Assembly: GCF_009669305.1 (NCBI RefSeq)
Contig: NZ_SADB01000010.1
Location: 62,001 to 126,000 of the forward strand
DNA from: Ancylomarina sp. 16SWW S1-10-2
GTDB taxonomy: Bacteria > Bacteroidota > Bacteroidia > Bacteroidales > Marinifilaceae
DNA length: 64,000 nucleotides
Reading direction: 5' to 3'
Position 1 is the stretch's first letter, and every line of letters begins with the position of its first letter. Below are positions 9,090 through 20,437 of the stretch, piece by piece. The notes beneath the pieces are model-generated. The model was not told the origin of the DNA. It was given only the letters and a program-made list of their open reading frames with translations, and searched no databases. The position numbers and the translations under genes are program-made.

Positions 9090-10892
9090 ATGCACAACTC
9101 ATCTTGTATTAGTTACTACTCAAATAATGTAACGAATCTTAATATCCAGATAAATAAAAATAAAAAACGCATTACTTATTTGTCAGTCGCACGTTTGCTA
9201 ACATTCGTCATGTTTATTGCTTTTTTAGCTTTATTTATTTTTCATAAGCCAATTGTTATATTTTTAGGTTCTTCTCTTGTTGGTTTTTTAACTTTTCTTT
9301 TTGTTGTTAAGCTTGATTTGACTCTCGTTGCTAAACTTAAAATTCTTGAGAATAAATTAGCCTTGAATATAGGGGAGTTGAGATGTTTAAAGCATGATTT
9401 TGATGATCGATATCCTGGAGACGGATACAAAATTTTAAATCCTCACTTGGCAGATGATTTTGATCTTTTTGGGAAAGGTTCTCTCTTTCAATATTTAAAT
9501 CGCTGTTTCACAAAACTTGGTAGGGATACATTTGCTAAATTTCTTTGTCAATCCGAATTGAATGGTGAAATTATAAAGAAAAAACAATCTGCTATTAAGG
9601 AGTTATCTGAGAAGAATGATTTTGTACAAAATTTTCAAGCACGAGCTATGCTTATTTCTGAAAATGGCGATGAATTGGTGAATTTACAAGCTTGGTTAGA
9701 TGAACCAGTAAGTCAATTAAGCTTTCTTAAAATTGCATCTATTATTTCTCCAGTAATTAGTTTTTTATGGCTAGTTGCTATAGTGTTTGGTCCTTTTACG
9801 CTCAACTCATTGTTGATTCCTATTTTTATGAATATGCTTATTGTAGGATCAAATAAAAAACTAATAAATAGCGCACACTCACATTTAGGGAAATCATCAT
9901 CAGTTTTAAAAAAATATGCATTTTTAGTTAAATTAACAGAGGATGAGCGTTTTGAGTCGGCTTATTTATCTGATTTTAAAGAGCAGCTTATTTCGCAAGA
10001 AATGAAAGCTAGTCAAGTGTTAAAATTATTTTCTCGTTTGTTAAATCTATTTGATTTGAGATTTAATTGGCTGGTTGCAATACCATTAAACGCCTTATTT
10101 TTATTCGATGTTCAAATCCTGTTTCAATTAAATAAATGGAAGGAGAAGCATAAGCAGTTTATTCCCAATTGGTTCTCCTTTTTGTCTAATATGGAGCCAT
10201 TGATGTCTTTTGCTGTTTTTGCCTTCAATAACAAATCTTATGTGTCTTATCCAGAAGTTTTAGAATCAGATTTTAAGATTAAAGCTCAAGATATGGGACA
10301 TCCTCTTTTGTCAACTTCAGTTAGAGTAAATAATTCTGTTGATTTTGGTGGAATGCCCTGTGTAAATATCGTTACAGGTGCTAATATGGCTGGGAAAAGT
10401 ACTTATTTGCGTACAGTAACAACGAATTTAATTTTGGCGATGAATGGATCGCCTGTATGTGCAAAGCATTTTGAATTTACGCCATGTGAAATTATGTCGA
10501 GTATTAAGATTCAAGACTCGCTCTCAAATAATGAATCGTATTTTTATGCAGAACTTTTACGTATTAAGGAGGTTATTGATCATGTTGAAAATCAACCTAA
10601 AACCTTCGTCGTTTTAGATGAGATATTAAGAGGAACGAATACGAAAGATAAACAGTTGGGCTCTTTAGGTTTATTAGAAAAACTGATTAGTTTAAATGCT
10701 GTTGTTATGATTGCGACACACGACTTGTTGATTGGCGAATTGGAAAATAAATACCCTAAGTGTGTCAACAATAAATGTTTTGAGGTTGAACTTGAAAACG
10801 ATCAATTAATATTTGATTATAAGTTGAAGAATGGTATTAGTCAAAAATTAAACGCTTCATTCCTTATGAAGAAGATGGGGATAATGGATTAG
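9090..10892 (+). CDS. membrane-anchored MutS-related ATPase
   Basis: 600-residue protein with a C-terminal MutS domain V ATPase: Walker A TGANMAGKSTYLRTV (about residues 430-444), Walker B FVVLDEILRGTNT near 510, and the downstream ATHD block. The mismatch-recognition and connector domains of true MutS are absent. Two hydrophobic segments lie at about 30-70 and another hydrophobic region at about 205-250, so the protein is probably held in the inner membrane with the ATPase in the cytoplasm. Such MutS-related proteins recur in Bacteroidota, to my knowledge without a defined function. Mismatch repair itself is unlikely. The DUF3024 gene follows after 39 bases and may be co-transcribed. Confidence 0.85.
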   Translation: MHNSSCISYYSNNVTNLNIQINKNKKRITYLSVARLLTFVMFIAFLALFIFHKPIVIFLGSSLVGFLTFLFVVKLDLTLVAKLKILENKLALNIGELRCLKHDFDDRYPGDGYKILNPHLADDFDLFGKGSLFQYLNRCFTKLGRDTFAKFLCQSELNGEIIKKKQSAIKELSEKNDFVQNFQARAMLISENGDELVNLQAWLDEPVSQLSFLKIASIISPVISFLWLVAIVFGPFTLNSLLIPIFMNMLIVGSNKKLINSAHSHLGKSSSVLKKYAFLVKLTEDERFESAYLSDFKEQLISQEMKASQVLKLFSRLLNLFDLRFNWLVAIPLNALFLFDVQILFQLNKWKEKHKQFIPNWFSFLSNMEPLMSFAVFAFNNKSYVSYPEVLESDFKIKAQDMGHPLLSTSVRVNNSVDFGGMPCVNIVTGANMAGKSTYLRTVTTNLILAMNGSPVCAKHFEFTPCEIMSSIKIQDSLSNNESYFYAELLRIKEVIDHVENQPKTFVVLDEILRGTNTKDKQLGSLGLLEKLISLNAVVMIATHDLLIGELENKYPKCVNNKCFEVELENDQLIFDYKLKNGISQKLNASFLMKKMGIMD

Positions 10893-10931
10893 ATTGAGAA
10901 GAATTGTAAATTTTAAAATAATTATAAAGGT

Positions 10932-11267
10932 ATGCGTATTCTTAATGTTAATGAAAAAACGATAGCGGACTATATTCAAGCCAAGAGACCTCCCGTTGAA
11001 ATAAGAGATGAGATTGATTTGGGCTATTCCTTTAAAAATAATGAAGTTATTCTTTTCGAGATTCGACCACAATGGGATGATGAATCAAAAAAAAGAGAAT
11101 ATCCATTTGCTCGTTGTAAATATGTGAAAACACAACAAATATGGAAAATATATTGGATGAGAGCCAATGGTAATTGGGAGCTGTATGAACCCAATTCATC
11201 GGTTTCAAACATTCATTCTTTTATCGAAATTGTTGAGTCTGATAAGCATTCTTGTTTCTGGGGATAG
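10932..11267 (+). CDS. DUF3024 domain protein
   Basis: Small protein of 111 residues matching the DUF3024 pattern: a basic/acidic start (RPPVEIRDEIDLGY), the central FEIRPQWDDESKKREYP and ARCKYVKTQQIWKIYWMRANGNWELYEP blocks, and a C-terminal histidine/Cys-rich end (DKHSCFWG). The function is unknown; the compact aromatic-rich fold is often found in soluble single-domain proteins. It lies 39 bases after the MutS-like gene on the same strand and converges on the rhomboid gene. Confidence 0.8.
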   Translation: MRILNVNEKTIADYIQAKRPPVEIRDEIDLGYSFKNNEVILFEIRPQWDDESKKREYPFARCKYVKTQQIWKIYWMRANGNWELYEPNSSVSNIHSFIEIVESDKHSCFWG

Positions 11268-11373
11268 AAATTGAGTATTTAATAGACTCAAAAAATAAAA
11301 GAGAACTGTGGACGTATTTGCTTTTATTCATTTTAAGAATAATCTTTGTTTGTAGTCTGTATTTAATTGGAAT

Positions 11374-12039
11374 CTAAGATTCGTTTTCATTTTTATGATT
11401 CCAAATTTCTTCGGGGATTTCGTCATCATCTTCTTCCCAAATGACTTGAGGTTTTTGTGGTCCTTCTTTTCTAAAAGCAATTGCATAAATTAGGCCTGAA
11501 CAAGCTCCAAATAAATGACCTTCCCAGGATACATATTTGACAACAGGGAATACACCCCAAAATAGTCCACCATATAAAAAGGCGACGACAAAAGATATAG
11601 CTATTAACTTATAATAGTTTCTGAAAAGACCAGAGAAGAATAAAAAGGAGGCAAAGGCGTAAACCAAGCCACTAGCTCCAATGTGCCATGCTTCGCGACC
11701 ACCAAGCCACAACAAGATATTTGTGGTAAATAAGCAATACAAAACAATTTGAAAAGCTAGCTGTCTGTAGAAATAGAAGATTCCCCAGCTTAAAGCAAAT
11801 ATGGGAATTGTGTTAGCTATAAGGTGTTCGAAATCGCTATGTATAAATGGTGAAGTAATAATGCCAAGCAAACCTTTTATTTGCAAAGGAAAAACACCTC
11901 CTTGATGTAAATTGATGTCAAGCCCCCATTCAAACAGTTTTACGCCCCACATTATAAAAACAAAAGCAATAGGGAATATGAGAGATTGTTTCGTTCTAAT
12001 CTCTTGTAGTTTTTTGTTGTATGGTTTTTCGTTAATCAA
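11374..12039 (-). CDS. rhomboid family intramembrane serine protease
   Basis: Six-helix intramembrane protease of 221 residues. The catalytic serine S123 lies in HIGASGLVYA and the catalytic histidine H175 in GHLFGACSG, the usual spacing of about 50 residues. HSDFEHLIANTIP supplies the conserved His/Asn of the oxyanion region. The C-terminus is a short acidic tail (EEDDDEIPEE). It cleaves membrane-embedded substrates, which cannot be told from sequence. Its first codons overlap the 3' end of ftsE by 8 bases, so both are likely translated from one message; the link to cell division is positional only. Confidence 0.92.
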   Translation of the reverse strand: MINEKPYNKKLQEIRTKQSLIFPIAFVFIMWGVKLFEWGLDINLHQGGVFPLQIKGLLGIITSPFIHSDFEHLIANTIPIFALSWGIFYFYRQLAFQIVLYCLFTTNILLWLGGREAWHIGASGLVYAFASFLFFSGLFRNYYKLIAISFVVAFLYGGLFWGVFPVVKYVSWEGHLFGACSGLIYAIAFRKEGPQKPQVIWEEDDDEIPEEIWNHKNENES

Positions 12040-12757
12040 TAGATTCTGATTCGGTAAAGTCTATAACAGTTTCTGCTGTGTTTTTGGAAATTTCGATAAC
12101 TTGTCCGTCTTTACATTCAATTACTCGAGCAGGAAATTTAGCCAATAAATCGTGCTGGTGTGTAGCCATTATAATCGTTTTGCCACTTTTGCTGATATCG
12201 TGAAGTAATCTAACAAGATCATCAGACGTTTCAGGATCTAAATTCCCTGTTGGCTCATCGGCTAAAATAATATCAGGAGAATTTAAAAGTGCTCTGGCGA
12301 TTACAATACGCTGTTGTTCTCCTCCAGAAAGTTCATGAGGCATTTTATAACCCTTATTGTTCATATTCACCTTTTCTAAAACTTCAGATATACGAGATTT
12401 TATATCATTAGAATTTTTCCATCCCGTCGCTTTTAGAACGAAGAGTAAATTGTTTTCAACATTTCTATCGGTAAGTAATTGAAAATCCTGAAAGATGATG
12501 CCAATTTTCCTTCTTAAAAAGGGAACCTGTTTGTTCTTTATTAGAGGAAGATAATAACCTGCAACATTGCCAGATCCATCTTTTAAAGGTAGTTCAGCAT
12601 ATAAGGTTTTTAGTAAGCTACTTTTCCCACTACCAACTCGGCCAATAAGATAGACGAATTCCCCTTTTTCAATTTCAAGATCTACATCCTTTAAAATGAT
12701 ATTATCAGATTGTCGAATAATAGCATTGTTTAGTTTTATGATAGGCGTTTCAGTCAT
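12032..12757 (-). CDS. ftsE: cell-division ABC ATPase FtsE
   Basis: 241-residue ATPase that, with FtsX, couples cytoplasmic ATP hydrolysis to peptidoglycan hydrolase activation at the septum. Motifs: Walker A GRVGSGKSS at 39-47, Q-loop Q90, signature LSGGEQQR at 143-150, Walker B ILADEP with D167-E168, and H-loop in MATHQHD. The sequence follows FtsE rather than LolD, for example in RRKIGIIFQDFQLL. No ftsX gene lies in the window, so the pair is split here. It overlaps the rhomboid gene at its 3' end and is divergent from the TPR gene. Confidence 0.87.
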   Translation of the reverse strand: MTETPIIKLNNAIIRQSDNIILKDVDLEIEKGEFVYLIGRVGSGKSSLLKTLYAELPLKDGSGNVAGYYLPLIKNKQVPFLRRKIGIIFQDFQLLTDRNVENNLLFVLKATGWKNSNDIKSRISEVLEKVNMNNKGYKMPHELSGGEQQRIVIARALLNSPDIILADEPTGNLDPETSDDLVRLLHDISKSGKTIIMATHQHDLLAKFPARVIECKDGQVIEISKNTAETVIDFTESESID

Positions 12758-13028
12758 TGTTATTTTGTTATTATGCTGTGATTGGACTTTAGTGCAACAT
12801 TAGAGCCTCTATCTTACAAATCTAAAAAATTATTTCGCATGATCTTTCCTTCCTTTAAAATTTATCTAAATCTCAAAACAATTATTCATAATTGAGCAAT
12901 TTATGCTATTTTATGACGTTCTTTTAATGAGGATAATATTTTGCGTTAAAACCATGTTTTTTTATTAGAGCTGCTATCAGTTTAGTATCTTTAAGCACAT
13001 TTTTAAAATGTTAATTTCAATCTCATAT

Positions 13029-13036
13029 TATATTTG
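13029..13036 (+). promoter_or_regulatory. candidate -7 promoter element before the TPR gene
   Basis: TATATTTG fits TAnnTTTG exactly but ends only five bases before the ATG at 13042, implying an almost leaderless message. No TTTG is found at the expected -33 distance, so the call is tentative. Confidence 0.3.
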
Positions 13037-13041
13037 ACAAT

Positions 13042-16000
13042 ATGCGCCTTCGATTTATACTTTCCATCATATTTATATTCGTATTAAGTTACCCATTTAA
13101 AAGTTCACAGGCTCAAAATAATGTGAACGCACAAGGGTACTCTGATAATTGGACAAAAGGACATGATTTGTTTAAACGTAAAGACTTTGGTGGTGCTAGA
13201 TATTGTTTCCAGATTGTGTCGGAAAACGAAAAAGAATTTTCGGATAGAAAAATAGAGGCAGAATTCTATTTGGCTTATTGTGCTATCGAACTTTCTCGAC
13301 CAGAGGCTGAGAAAAAAATGTTGCATTTTTTGGATAGGTATCCAGGGAATACACATGTTAATGAGGCGTATTTTCAATTAGCAAGACAACAGTACAAACA
13401 AGGAAAGTACGAGAAAGCAATAGGATGGTTGGATAGAACAGATGCTTATCAGGTTGGTCAGGAAAATGAGGATGAGTATTTGTTTATAAAGGGCTATTCC
13501 TATTTTAAGACCAAAGATCTAGATCAAGCGGTAAAATATTTTTTTGATCTTATCGATAAAAAAGGAGAATATCAGTTGCCTGCCAATTATTATTATGCGC
13601 ATATCGCTTACGAAGTTGGAAATTATCAAACCGCATTAAATGCTTTTGAAAAACTTGCTGATGATGATAAATATTCACCATTGATTCCATATTATATTAC
13701 TCAAATATATTTTCTGCAAGAGAAATACGATAAATTGCTTGGTTATGCGCCTAAACTTCTCGAGAAAAAAGGTGTTGAAAGAGTTGCTGAAATTTCTAAA
13801 ATGATTGGTTTAGCTTATTATAATCAAAAAGATTATTCGAATGCTATTTTATATTTAAATAGCTATGAAGCCGATTTGAATAGAGAGGAGATTTTTGCTT
13901 TAGCAGTCTCATATTATAAGCAAAAAGATTATAAGAATGCGAGTCTGTTATTTTCTAAAATAAAAGATAAAGGTGATGCTATTTTTCAGATATCAAATTA
14001 CAATTTAGCTGACTGCTTTTTGAAATTAAATGATAAAGGAAAAGCAAAGGCGGCTTTTAAAAAGGCTGCTGAAGTTGATGCTGATGAATTATTAAAGAAA
14101 AGTGCGCTATTTAACTTTGCCAAGATAAGTTATGAGTTATCTATAGCTGATGTGAACGAAACAATTAGTGCGTTCGATGATTACTTGACTCTTTATCCTA
14201 ATTCGGACGAAAATGATGAGGCTTATGATTTTTTAGTAAGTGTATATATGAGCACAAAGAGTTATGAGCAGGCTTTAGTGTCGATGGATAAAATTCTTAA
14301 AAAATCTCCACGTATAGAAGAAGCATATCAACGTGTTGCCTATTTTTATGCTTTAGAATTGTTCAAAAAGTCAAATTATGAACAGTCTCTTCAATATTTA
14401 AATAAGTCGTTAGTTTATAAAATATACGACAGAGATATAGCTGCCGATTGTTTGTATTGGAAGGCTGAAACTTATTATAGAACAGAAAATTTTATTGTAG
14501 CCATTAAGAATTATCAAGAATTTATTCAAACACCAGGTGTTGGTAATTCTAAGTATTTTAATAATGCCTATTACAATTTAGGATATTGCGAGTTTGAATT
14601 GGATTCTTACTCTAAAGCGATAAAATGGTTTCGTAAGTATGAACAATTAATGGATGGTGAGACTTCCGAATATTTGACTGATGTTCAGAATAGAATTGGT
14701 GATTGTTATTTTCTAGAAAGAAATTACGAGAAGGCTTCAGAGTATTATTCTAAAGCAATTGTTGCTGATAACTGGTCTACAGACTATGCTGTGTATCAAA
14801 ATGCTTTATCGAAAGGTTTGTTGGGGCAAGTGGATATGAAAATTACTCTTTTAAAGGATTTCTCCCAGAAATTCAAAAAATCAGACTATAAAGATGATGC
14901 CTTGTTTGAATTAGCAAAAGCTAAAATTAAAAAAGGGGATGAGAACGAAGCTTTGTCTATTTATAACAGTTTAATTCTAGAATATCCACAGAGCGAATAT
15001 ACGGCTAAAACGCTACTACAAATAGGTCAACTCAATTATAATAGGAAGACTTATCCAGAATCCATAAGGAATTATAAATTGGTTATTTTGGATTATCCCA
15101 ATAGTAGCGAATCGAAAAGTGCTTTAATGGGACTGAAGAATGTCTACATCGATATGAATAATGTTCAGACTTATTTTGCCTTTGCAGAATCATTGGGAAA
15201 GGGTAATGCTGTTAAGTCTTCCGAGAAGGATTCTTTAGTTTATTTGTCGGCAGAGCGCTTATATATGGATGGTCAGAATGAAAAATCGACAAAAGCCTTT
15301 GCGGAATATCTTATAGACTATCCTAATGGTATGTTTCGAATAAATGCGGCTTATTATCAAGGTGAATCGGCTTTTAATCGAGAAAATTATACTAAAGCCT
15401 TAAATGCTTTTACGATTGTTTTAGAAACAGAAGATAATCTGTTTACAGAAAAAGCTTTATTGGGCGTCTCTCAAATTTACTATAAGAATGAGGAATATTC
15501 AAAAGCCAAGGGCTATTTTCAACTGCTTAAACAAAAGGCTACAATTAATGAAAATAAACTAATAGCTAATTGGGGTCTGTTTAGATGTTATTATGAGTTG
15601 AAAAATTATTCTGATCTGATAGCAGAGTCGCATGATCTATTACTATCTCCAGAAACGGGTGAGCAGGGTAAAAAAGAAATATTGTATAAGCGAGCTAAAG
15701 CATACTTAGCTATTGGCAATGATGAATTGGCTAAAAACGATTTAGTAAAATTAGCTAATGAAGTTCAATCTGTTGAAGGTGCTGAATCTCGATTTTTATT
15801 AGCAGACTTGTTTTATAGAGCTCATAATATTGTTGAAGCTGAGAAGCTTGTGAATGAATTTATTGATATGAATTCGCCTCACCATTATTGGCTAGGGAAA
15901 AGTTTTATTCTACTTTCGGATATTTTTGTGGCTAAAAAAGATTTGTTCCAAGCTCGTTATACCTTGAAAAGTGTTATCGATAATTATGCGATAAAGGACG

Positions 16001-16203
16001 ATGGAATTATTGAGGCTGCTATGGTAAAGCTGAAACCAATACAGGATGATAAGGATAAAAAAGCGAGCGATTTAGATAAAGAAGAAACAAAGATAATTCA
16101 ACAAAAAGAACTTAAAGAAAAGAAATACAATAAGGCCGATTCTTTATCTGTAAATGATGCCAAATCAATGTTGAATGAAATGGTTGGCGAGCTTGAAGAT
16201 TAG
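13042..16203 (+). CDS. exported tetratricopeptide-repeat protein
   Basis: 1053-residue protein with a cleavable signal peptide (ending near SSQAQ) followed by tetratricopeptide repeats over most of its length. Typical repeat fragments are YFQLARQQYKQGKYEKAIGW, AYYNLGYCEFELDSYSKAIK and AYYQGESAFNRENYTKALNA; Tyr, Ala and Gly occur at the usual TPR spacing. A lysine/glutamate-rich tail (about 1000-1053) closes it. TPR arrays are protein-binding scaffolds, so a periplasmic adaptor role is likely. The outer-membrane barrel gene begins 43 bases downstream; the two form an operon and probably act together. I recall similar TPR/barrel pairs in other Bacteroidota, but cannot verify this here. Confidence 0.88.
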   Translation: MRLRFILSIIFIFVLSYPFKSSQAQNNVNAQGYSDNWTKGHDLFKRKDFGGARYCFQIVSENEKEFSDRKIEAEFYLAYCAIELSRPEAEKKMLHFLDRYPGNTHVNEAYFQLARQQYKQGKYEKAIGWLDRTDAYQVGQENEDEYLFIKGYSYFKTKDLDQAVKYFFDLIDKKGEYQLPANYYYAHIAYEVGNYQTALNAFEKLADDDKYSPLIPYYITQIYFLQEKYDKLLGYAPKLLEKKGVERVAEISKMIGLAYYNQKDYSNAILYLNSYEADLNREEIFALAVSYYKQKDYKNASLLFSKIKDKGDAIFQISNYNLADCFLKLNDKGKAKAAFKKAAEVDADELLKKSALFNFAKISYELSIADVNETISAFDDYLTLYPNSDENDEAYDFLVSVYMSTKSYEQALVSMDKILKKSPRIEEAYQRVAYFYALELFKKSNYEQSLQYLNKSLVYKIYDRDIAADCLYWKAETYYRTENFIVAIKNYQEFIQTPGVGNSKYFNNAYYNLGYCEFELDSYSKAIKWFRKYEQLMDGETSEYLTDVQNRIGDCYFLERNYEKASEYYSKAIVADNWSTDYAVYQNALSKGLLGQVDMKITLLKDFSQKFKKSDYKDDALFELAKAKIKKGDENEALSIYNSLILEYPQSEYTAKTLLQIGQLNYNRKTYPESIRNYKLVILDYPNSSESKSALMGLKNVYIDMNNVQTYFAFAESLGKGNAVKSSEKDSLVYLSAERLYMDGQNEKSTKAFAEYLIDYPNGMFRINAAYYQGESAFNRENYTKALNAFTIVLETEDNLFTEKALLGVSQIYYKNEEYSKAKGYFQLLKQKATINENKLIANWGLFRCYYELKNYSDLIAESHDLLLSPETGEQGKKEILYKRAKAYLAIGNDELAKNDLVKLANEVQSVEGAESRFLLADLFYRAHNIVEAEKLVNEFIDMNSPHHYWLGKSFILLSDIFVAKKDLFQARYTLKSVIDNYAIKDDGIIEAAMVKLKPIQDDKDKKASDLDKEETKIIQQKELKEKKYNKADSLSVNDAKSMLNEMVGELED

Positions 16204-16246
16204 GTTAATTATAATATCAAAATAAAAAAAGAAGAGACACTAAGAT

Positions 16247-17956
16247 ATGAAAACGAAATCAATTTTACTGACAGGCGTGTTTGTTGTAATGTGCTTGTTT
16301 GGGTATGCTCAAGAAGATAGAGACTTAAAAAAAGAAGTCAACGTAAGAACTAACTTTAAACCAAAAATTAAGAAAGCTAAACGTATTGGCGAAATGCCTA
16401 ATGTTGTTGATACGTTGAATTTTAAAAAGCAATTTGATTATTCGATAAGAAGTAAATCTTTGAATGTTGATTTTAAACCAGGCTCTATTAAAGCGGCTAA
16501 AATGACAAGCGCTCCATTGAAAAAGGCTCATGGACATTCTTTTGATTTGGCAGCAGGAAATTACGCAACTTTATTTGCCGATTATCGATATAATAACCTG
16601 AACTCTAAGAAAACGGATTTTGGTCTTCATTTACAACACTATTCCAGTAATGGAAAACTAGAATTGGATAATGGGCGTAAGGTAGATCCTGATTGGAGTG
16701 AATTTTTAGCAGAGATTTATGGAAATCATTATTTGTCAGACGCAAAGGTGAGTTCTCGAATTTTCTTTAAAAATAAATCGTTTAATTATTATGGATCTTC
16801 TTTGTATGATCAAGGGAGAAATATTTTTGATTACGATAAACAAAGATATAATCTTGTGGGACTTGAGACGAGTTATGAAACCTTAAACAGGGATGCTAAG
16901 GATTTAAGTTATAAACTTGGTGTTGAGTTGGAATATTTCACTGATAAATATAACGTGAGTGAGATCGATATGGGTGTCAATGGAAGTGCGGAATTAAAAG
17001 CTGGTGATGGTTTTTGGGCTCTAGAAAGTTCATTGAACTTTATCCAATCAAATAACCTTGTGTATTGGAGCGTTGACATAGATGACTCAAAAGATCGTGA
17101 TGTGAATTCAACGCTGTGGGTTGTGAATCCATCGTATAATTTAACCGCAGGTAATTTTAATATGAAACTAGGGGTTAAAGCTCAAAGTATCTTAGGGAAT
17201 GATTCTGAATTTAAGCTTTATCCTGATGTTAAATTTAATCTTGTATTGGTTGATCAAGTTTTGGATATGTTTGCCGGATTAGATGGAAATTTAGACCTAA
17301 ATACGATGCAGTCAATAACAAATTCTAACCCATTCGTACATTCGGGTCTTGATGTGGAAAATACAAGTACCGATTACAGAGTATATGGTGGTTTAAAAAC
17401 GAGAATATCTTCTAAATCGAACGCTTTGTTATCTGTAGAATATGCAAGTATAGATAATCAATACTTCTTCTCAATGGCTAATGAAGCTGTTTCTCCAGAG
17501 GGATTACCATATCAAACTAATTATTTTAACAAATATGGTGTTGTTTACGATAACTTATCAAAATTGAGCCTTACAGGAGAAATGAATTTACAGGTTAATA
17601 AAGAGCTTAATCTTTATGCCTTGGCAAAATATACACATTATTCGTTAGATGTCTTAGATGAGGCTTGGAATATGCCAAATTTTGAGATGGAGGCAAAAGC
17701 TAATTATCGTTTTAATGATCAATGGCTATTTAATGCACGTTTGCTATTTGTGGGAGAAAGAAAAGTTATGACAAATGGTGATATGGCGACTTTAGATGTG
17801 TTGGCTGATTTTGGTTTGGGAGCAGAATATAAATGGAATGATATTTTATCTGTTTATGCAAATGTGAATAATATCTTTGATGCTGAATCTTATTTGTGGT
17901 ATGGCTATCCAAGTCAAGGTGTTAATGGAATGCTTGGATTGAAATTAGTATTCTAA
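16247..17956 (+). CDS. outer-membrane beta-barrel protein (TonB-receptor-like, without plug)
   Basis: 569-residue protein with signal peptide (cleavage near GYAQ). Residues about 22-90 are a basic periplasmic stretch (FKPKIKKAKRIGEMPNVVDT). The rest, from about 95, consists of repeated amphipathic beta-strands with alternating aromatic residues, and the chain ends in GLKLVF, a typical barrel C-terminus. No plug domain or TonB box was recognised, so active TonB-coupled import is doubtful despite the receptor-like barrel. It is the second gene of the TPR operon and is followed by a strong terminator. Role unknown; a TPR-assisted export or envelope-assembly channel is one possibility (inference). 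Confidence 0.8.
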   Translation: MKTKSILLTGVFVVMCLFGYAQEDRDLKKEVNVRTNFKPKIKKAKRIGEMPNVVDTLNFKKQFDYSIRSKSLNVDFKPGSIKAAKMTSAPLKKAHGHSFDLAAGNYATLFADYRYNNLNSKKTDFGLHLQHYSSNGKLELDNGRKVDPDWSEFLAEIYGNHYLSDAKVSSRIFFKNKSFNYYGSSLYDQGRNIFDYDKQRYNLVGLETSYETLNRDAKDLSYKLGVELEYFTDKYNVSEIDMGVNGSAELKAGDGFWALESSLNFIQSNNLVYWSVDIDDSKDRDVNSTLWVVNPSYNLTAGNFNMKLGVKAQSILGNDSEFKLYPDVKFNLVLVDQVLDMFAGLDGNLDLNTMQSITNSNPFVHSGLDVENTSTDYRVYGGLKTRISSKSNALLSVEYASIDNQYFFSMANEAVSPEGLPYQTNYFNKYGVVYDNLSKLSLTGEMNLQVNKELNLYALAKYTHYSLDVLDEAWNMPNFEMEAKANYRFNDQWLFNARLLFVGERKVMTNGDMATLDVLADFGLGAEYKWNDILSVYANVNNIFDAESYLWYGYPSQGVNGMLGLKLVF

Positions 17957-18028
17957 ATTGTAAAAATAAGTTCAAATTCAATTCTTATTTTAAGTTGATT
18001 TGAACACAGAATATTTGGATTCATTTAT

Positions 18029-18081
18029 GAATGGTTTGAGTTGAAAATCTCTATTGAGATTGAAACTTGAACCATTTTTTT
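18029..18081 (+). terminator. intrinsic terminator after the TPR/barrel operon
   Basis: AATGGTTTGAGTT starting at 18030 pairs, with two wobbles, with the arm ending ACCATT near 18076, enclosing a nested AATCTC/GAGATT hairpin and followed by seven T residues. Confidence 0.75.
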
Positions 18082-18164
18082 ATGCCGCATAAATTTTTCA
18101 TAAAAAACTCTATTTATCTGTGTTTTTTTATTGAAATAAAGTGAGCCAAATTCATCATTTTTAT

Positions 18165-18172
18165 TATCTTTG
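18165..18172 (+). promoter_or_regulatory. candidate -7 element for gyrB
   Basis: TATCTTTG matches TAnnTTTG exactly. A clear -33 TTTG is not seen at the right distance. The resulting leader would be about 200 bases, with a T-rich/A-rich hairpin-like stretch around 18316-18350 before the ATG. The rest of the 426-base gap between the barrel gene and gyrB holds only the terminator listed separately. Confidence 0.3.
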
Positions 18173-18382
18173 TTTATCTCAAAAGAAATCATTTCGGATT
18201 AATGTAATGCGTTGATTAACAGAAAAATTAATTGTTTTTAATTTTGATAATTAACGCTATTGTAATCTGATCTAGTTTGAGATCAAACATCGAATGTTTA
18301 GAATCTGTAAACGAGGTTCTTTTTTTTTGAAAAAGAATGTTCTTTTTCAGACTTCTTTAAAATAATACTAAAGATCTGGTAA

Positions 18383-20344
<1,962 letters not shown>

Positions 20345-20389
20345 TGAGCATTTAGTAATAGAGAACTTAATTTGAGTTTTTATATAATG

Positions 20390-20418
20390 GCCCTTGTGAT
20401 TTTTTCGCAGGGGCTCTT
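20390..20418 (+). terminator. terminator hairpin after gyrB
   Basis: GCCCTTGTG at 20390-20398 pairs with CGCAGGGGC at 20406-20414 (two wobbles) around a T-rich loop. The T run after it is short. Confidence 0.55.
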
Positions 20419-20437
20419 TGTTTAAAGAGATATAGTT

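Noticed and set aside
9090..10892. Calling the MutS-like gene mutS or mutS2
   Set aside because: Recognition, connector and Smr domains are absent and hydrophobic segments are present, so neither name is justified.
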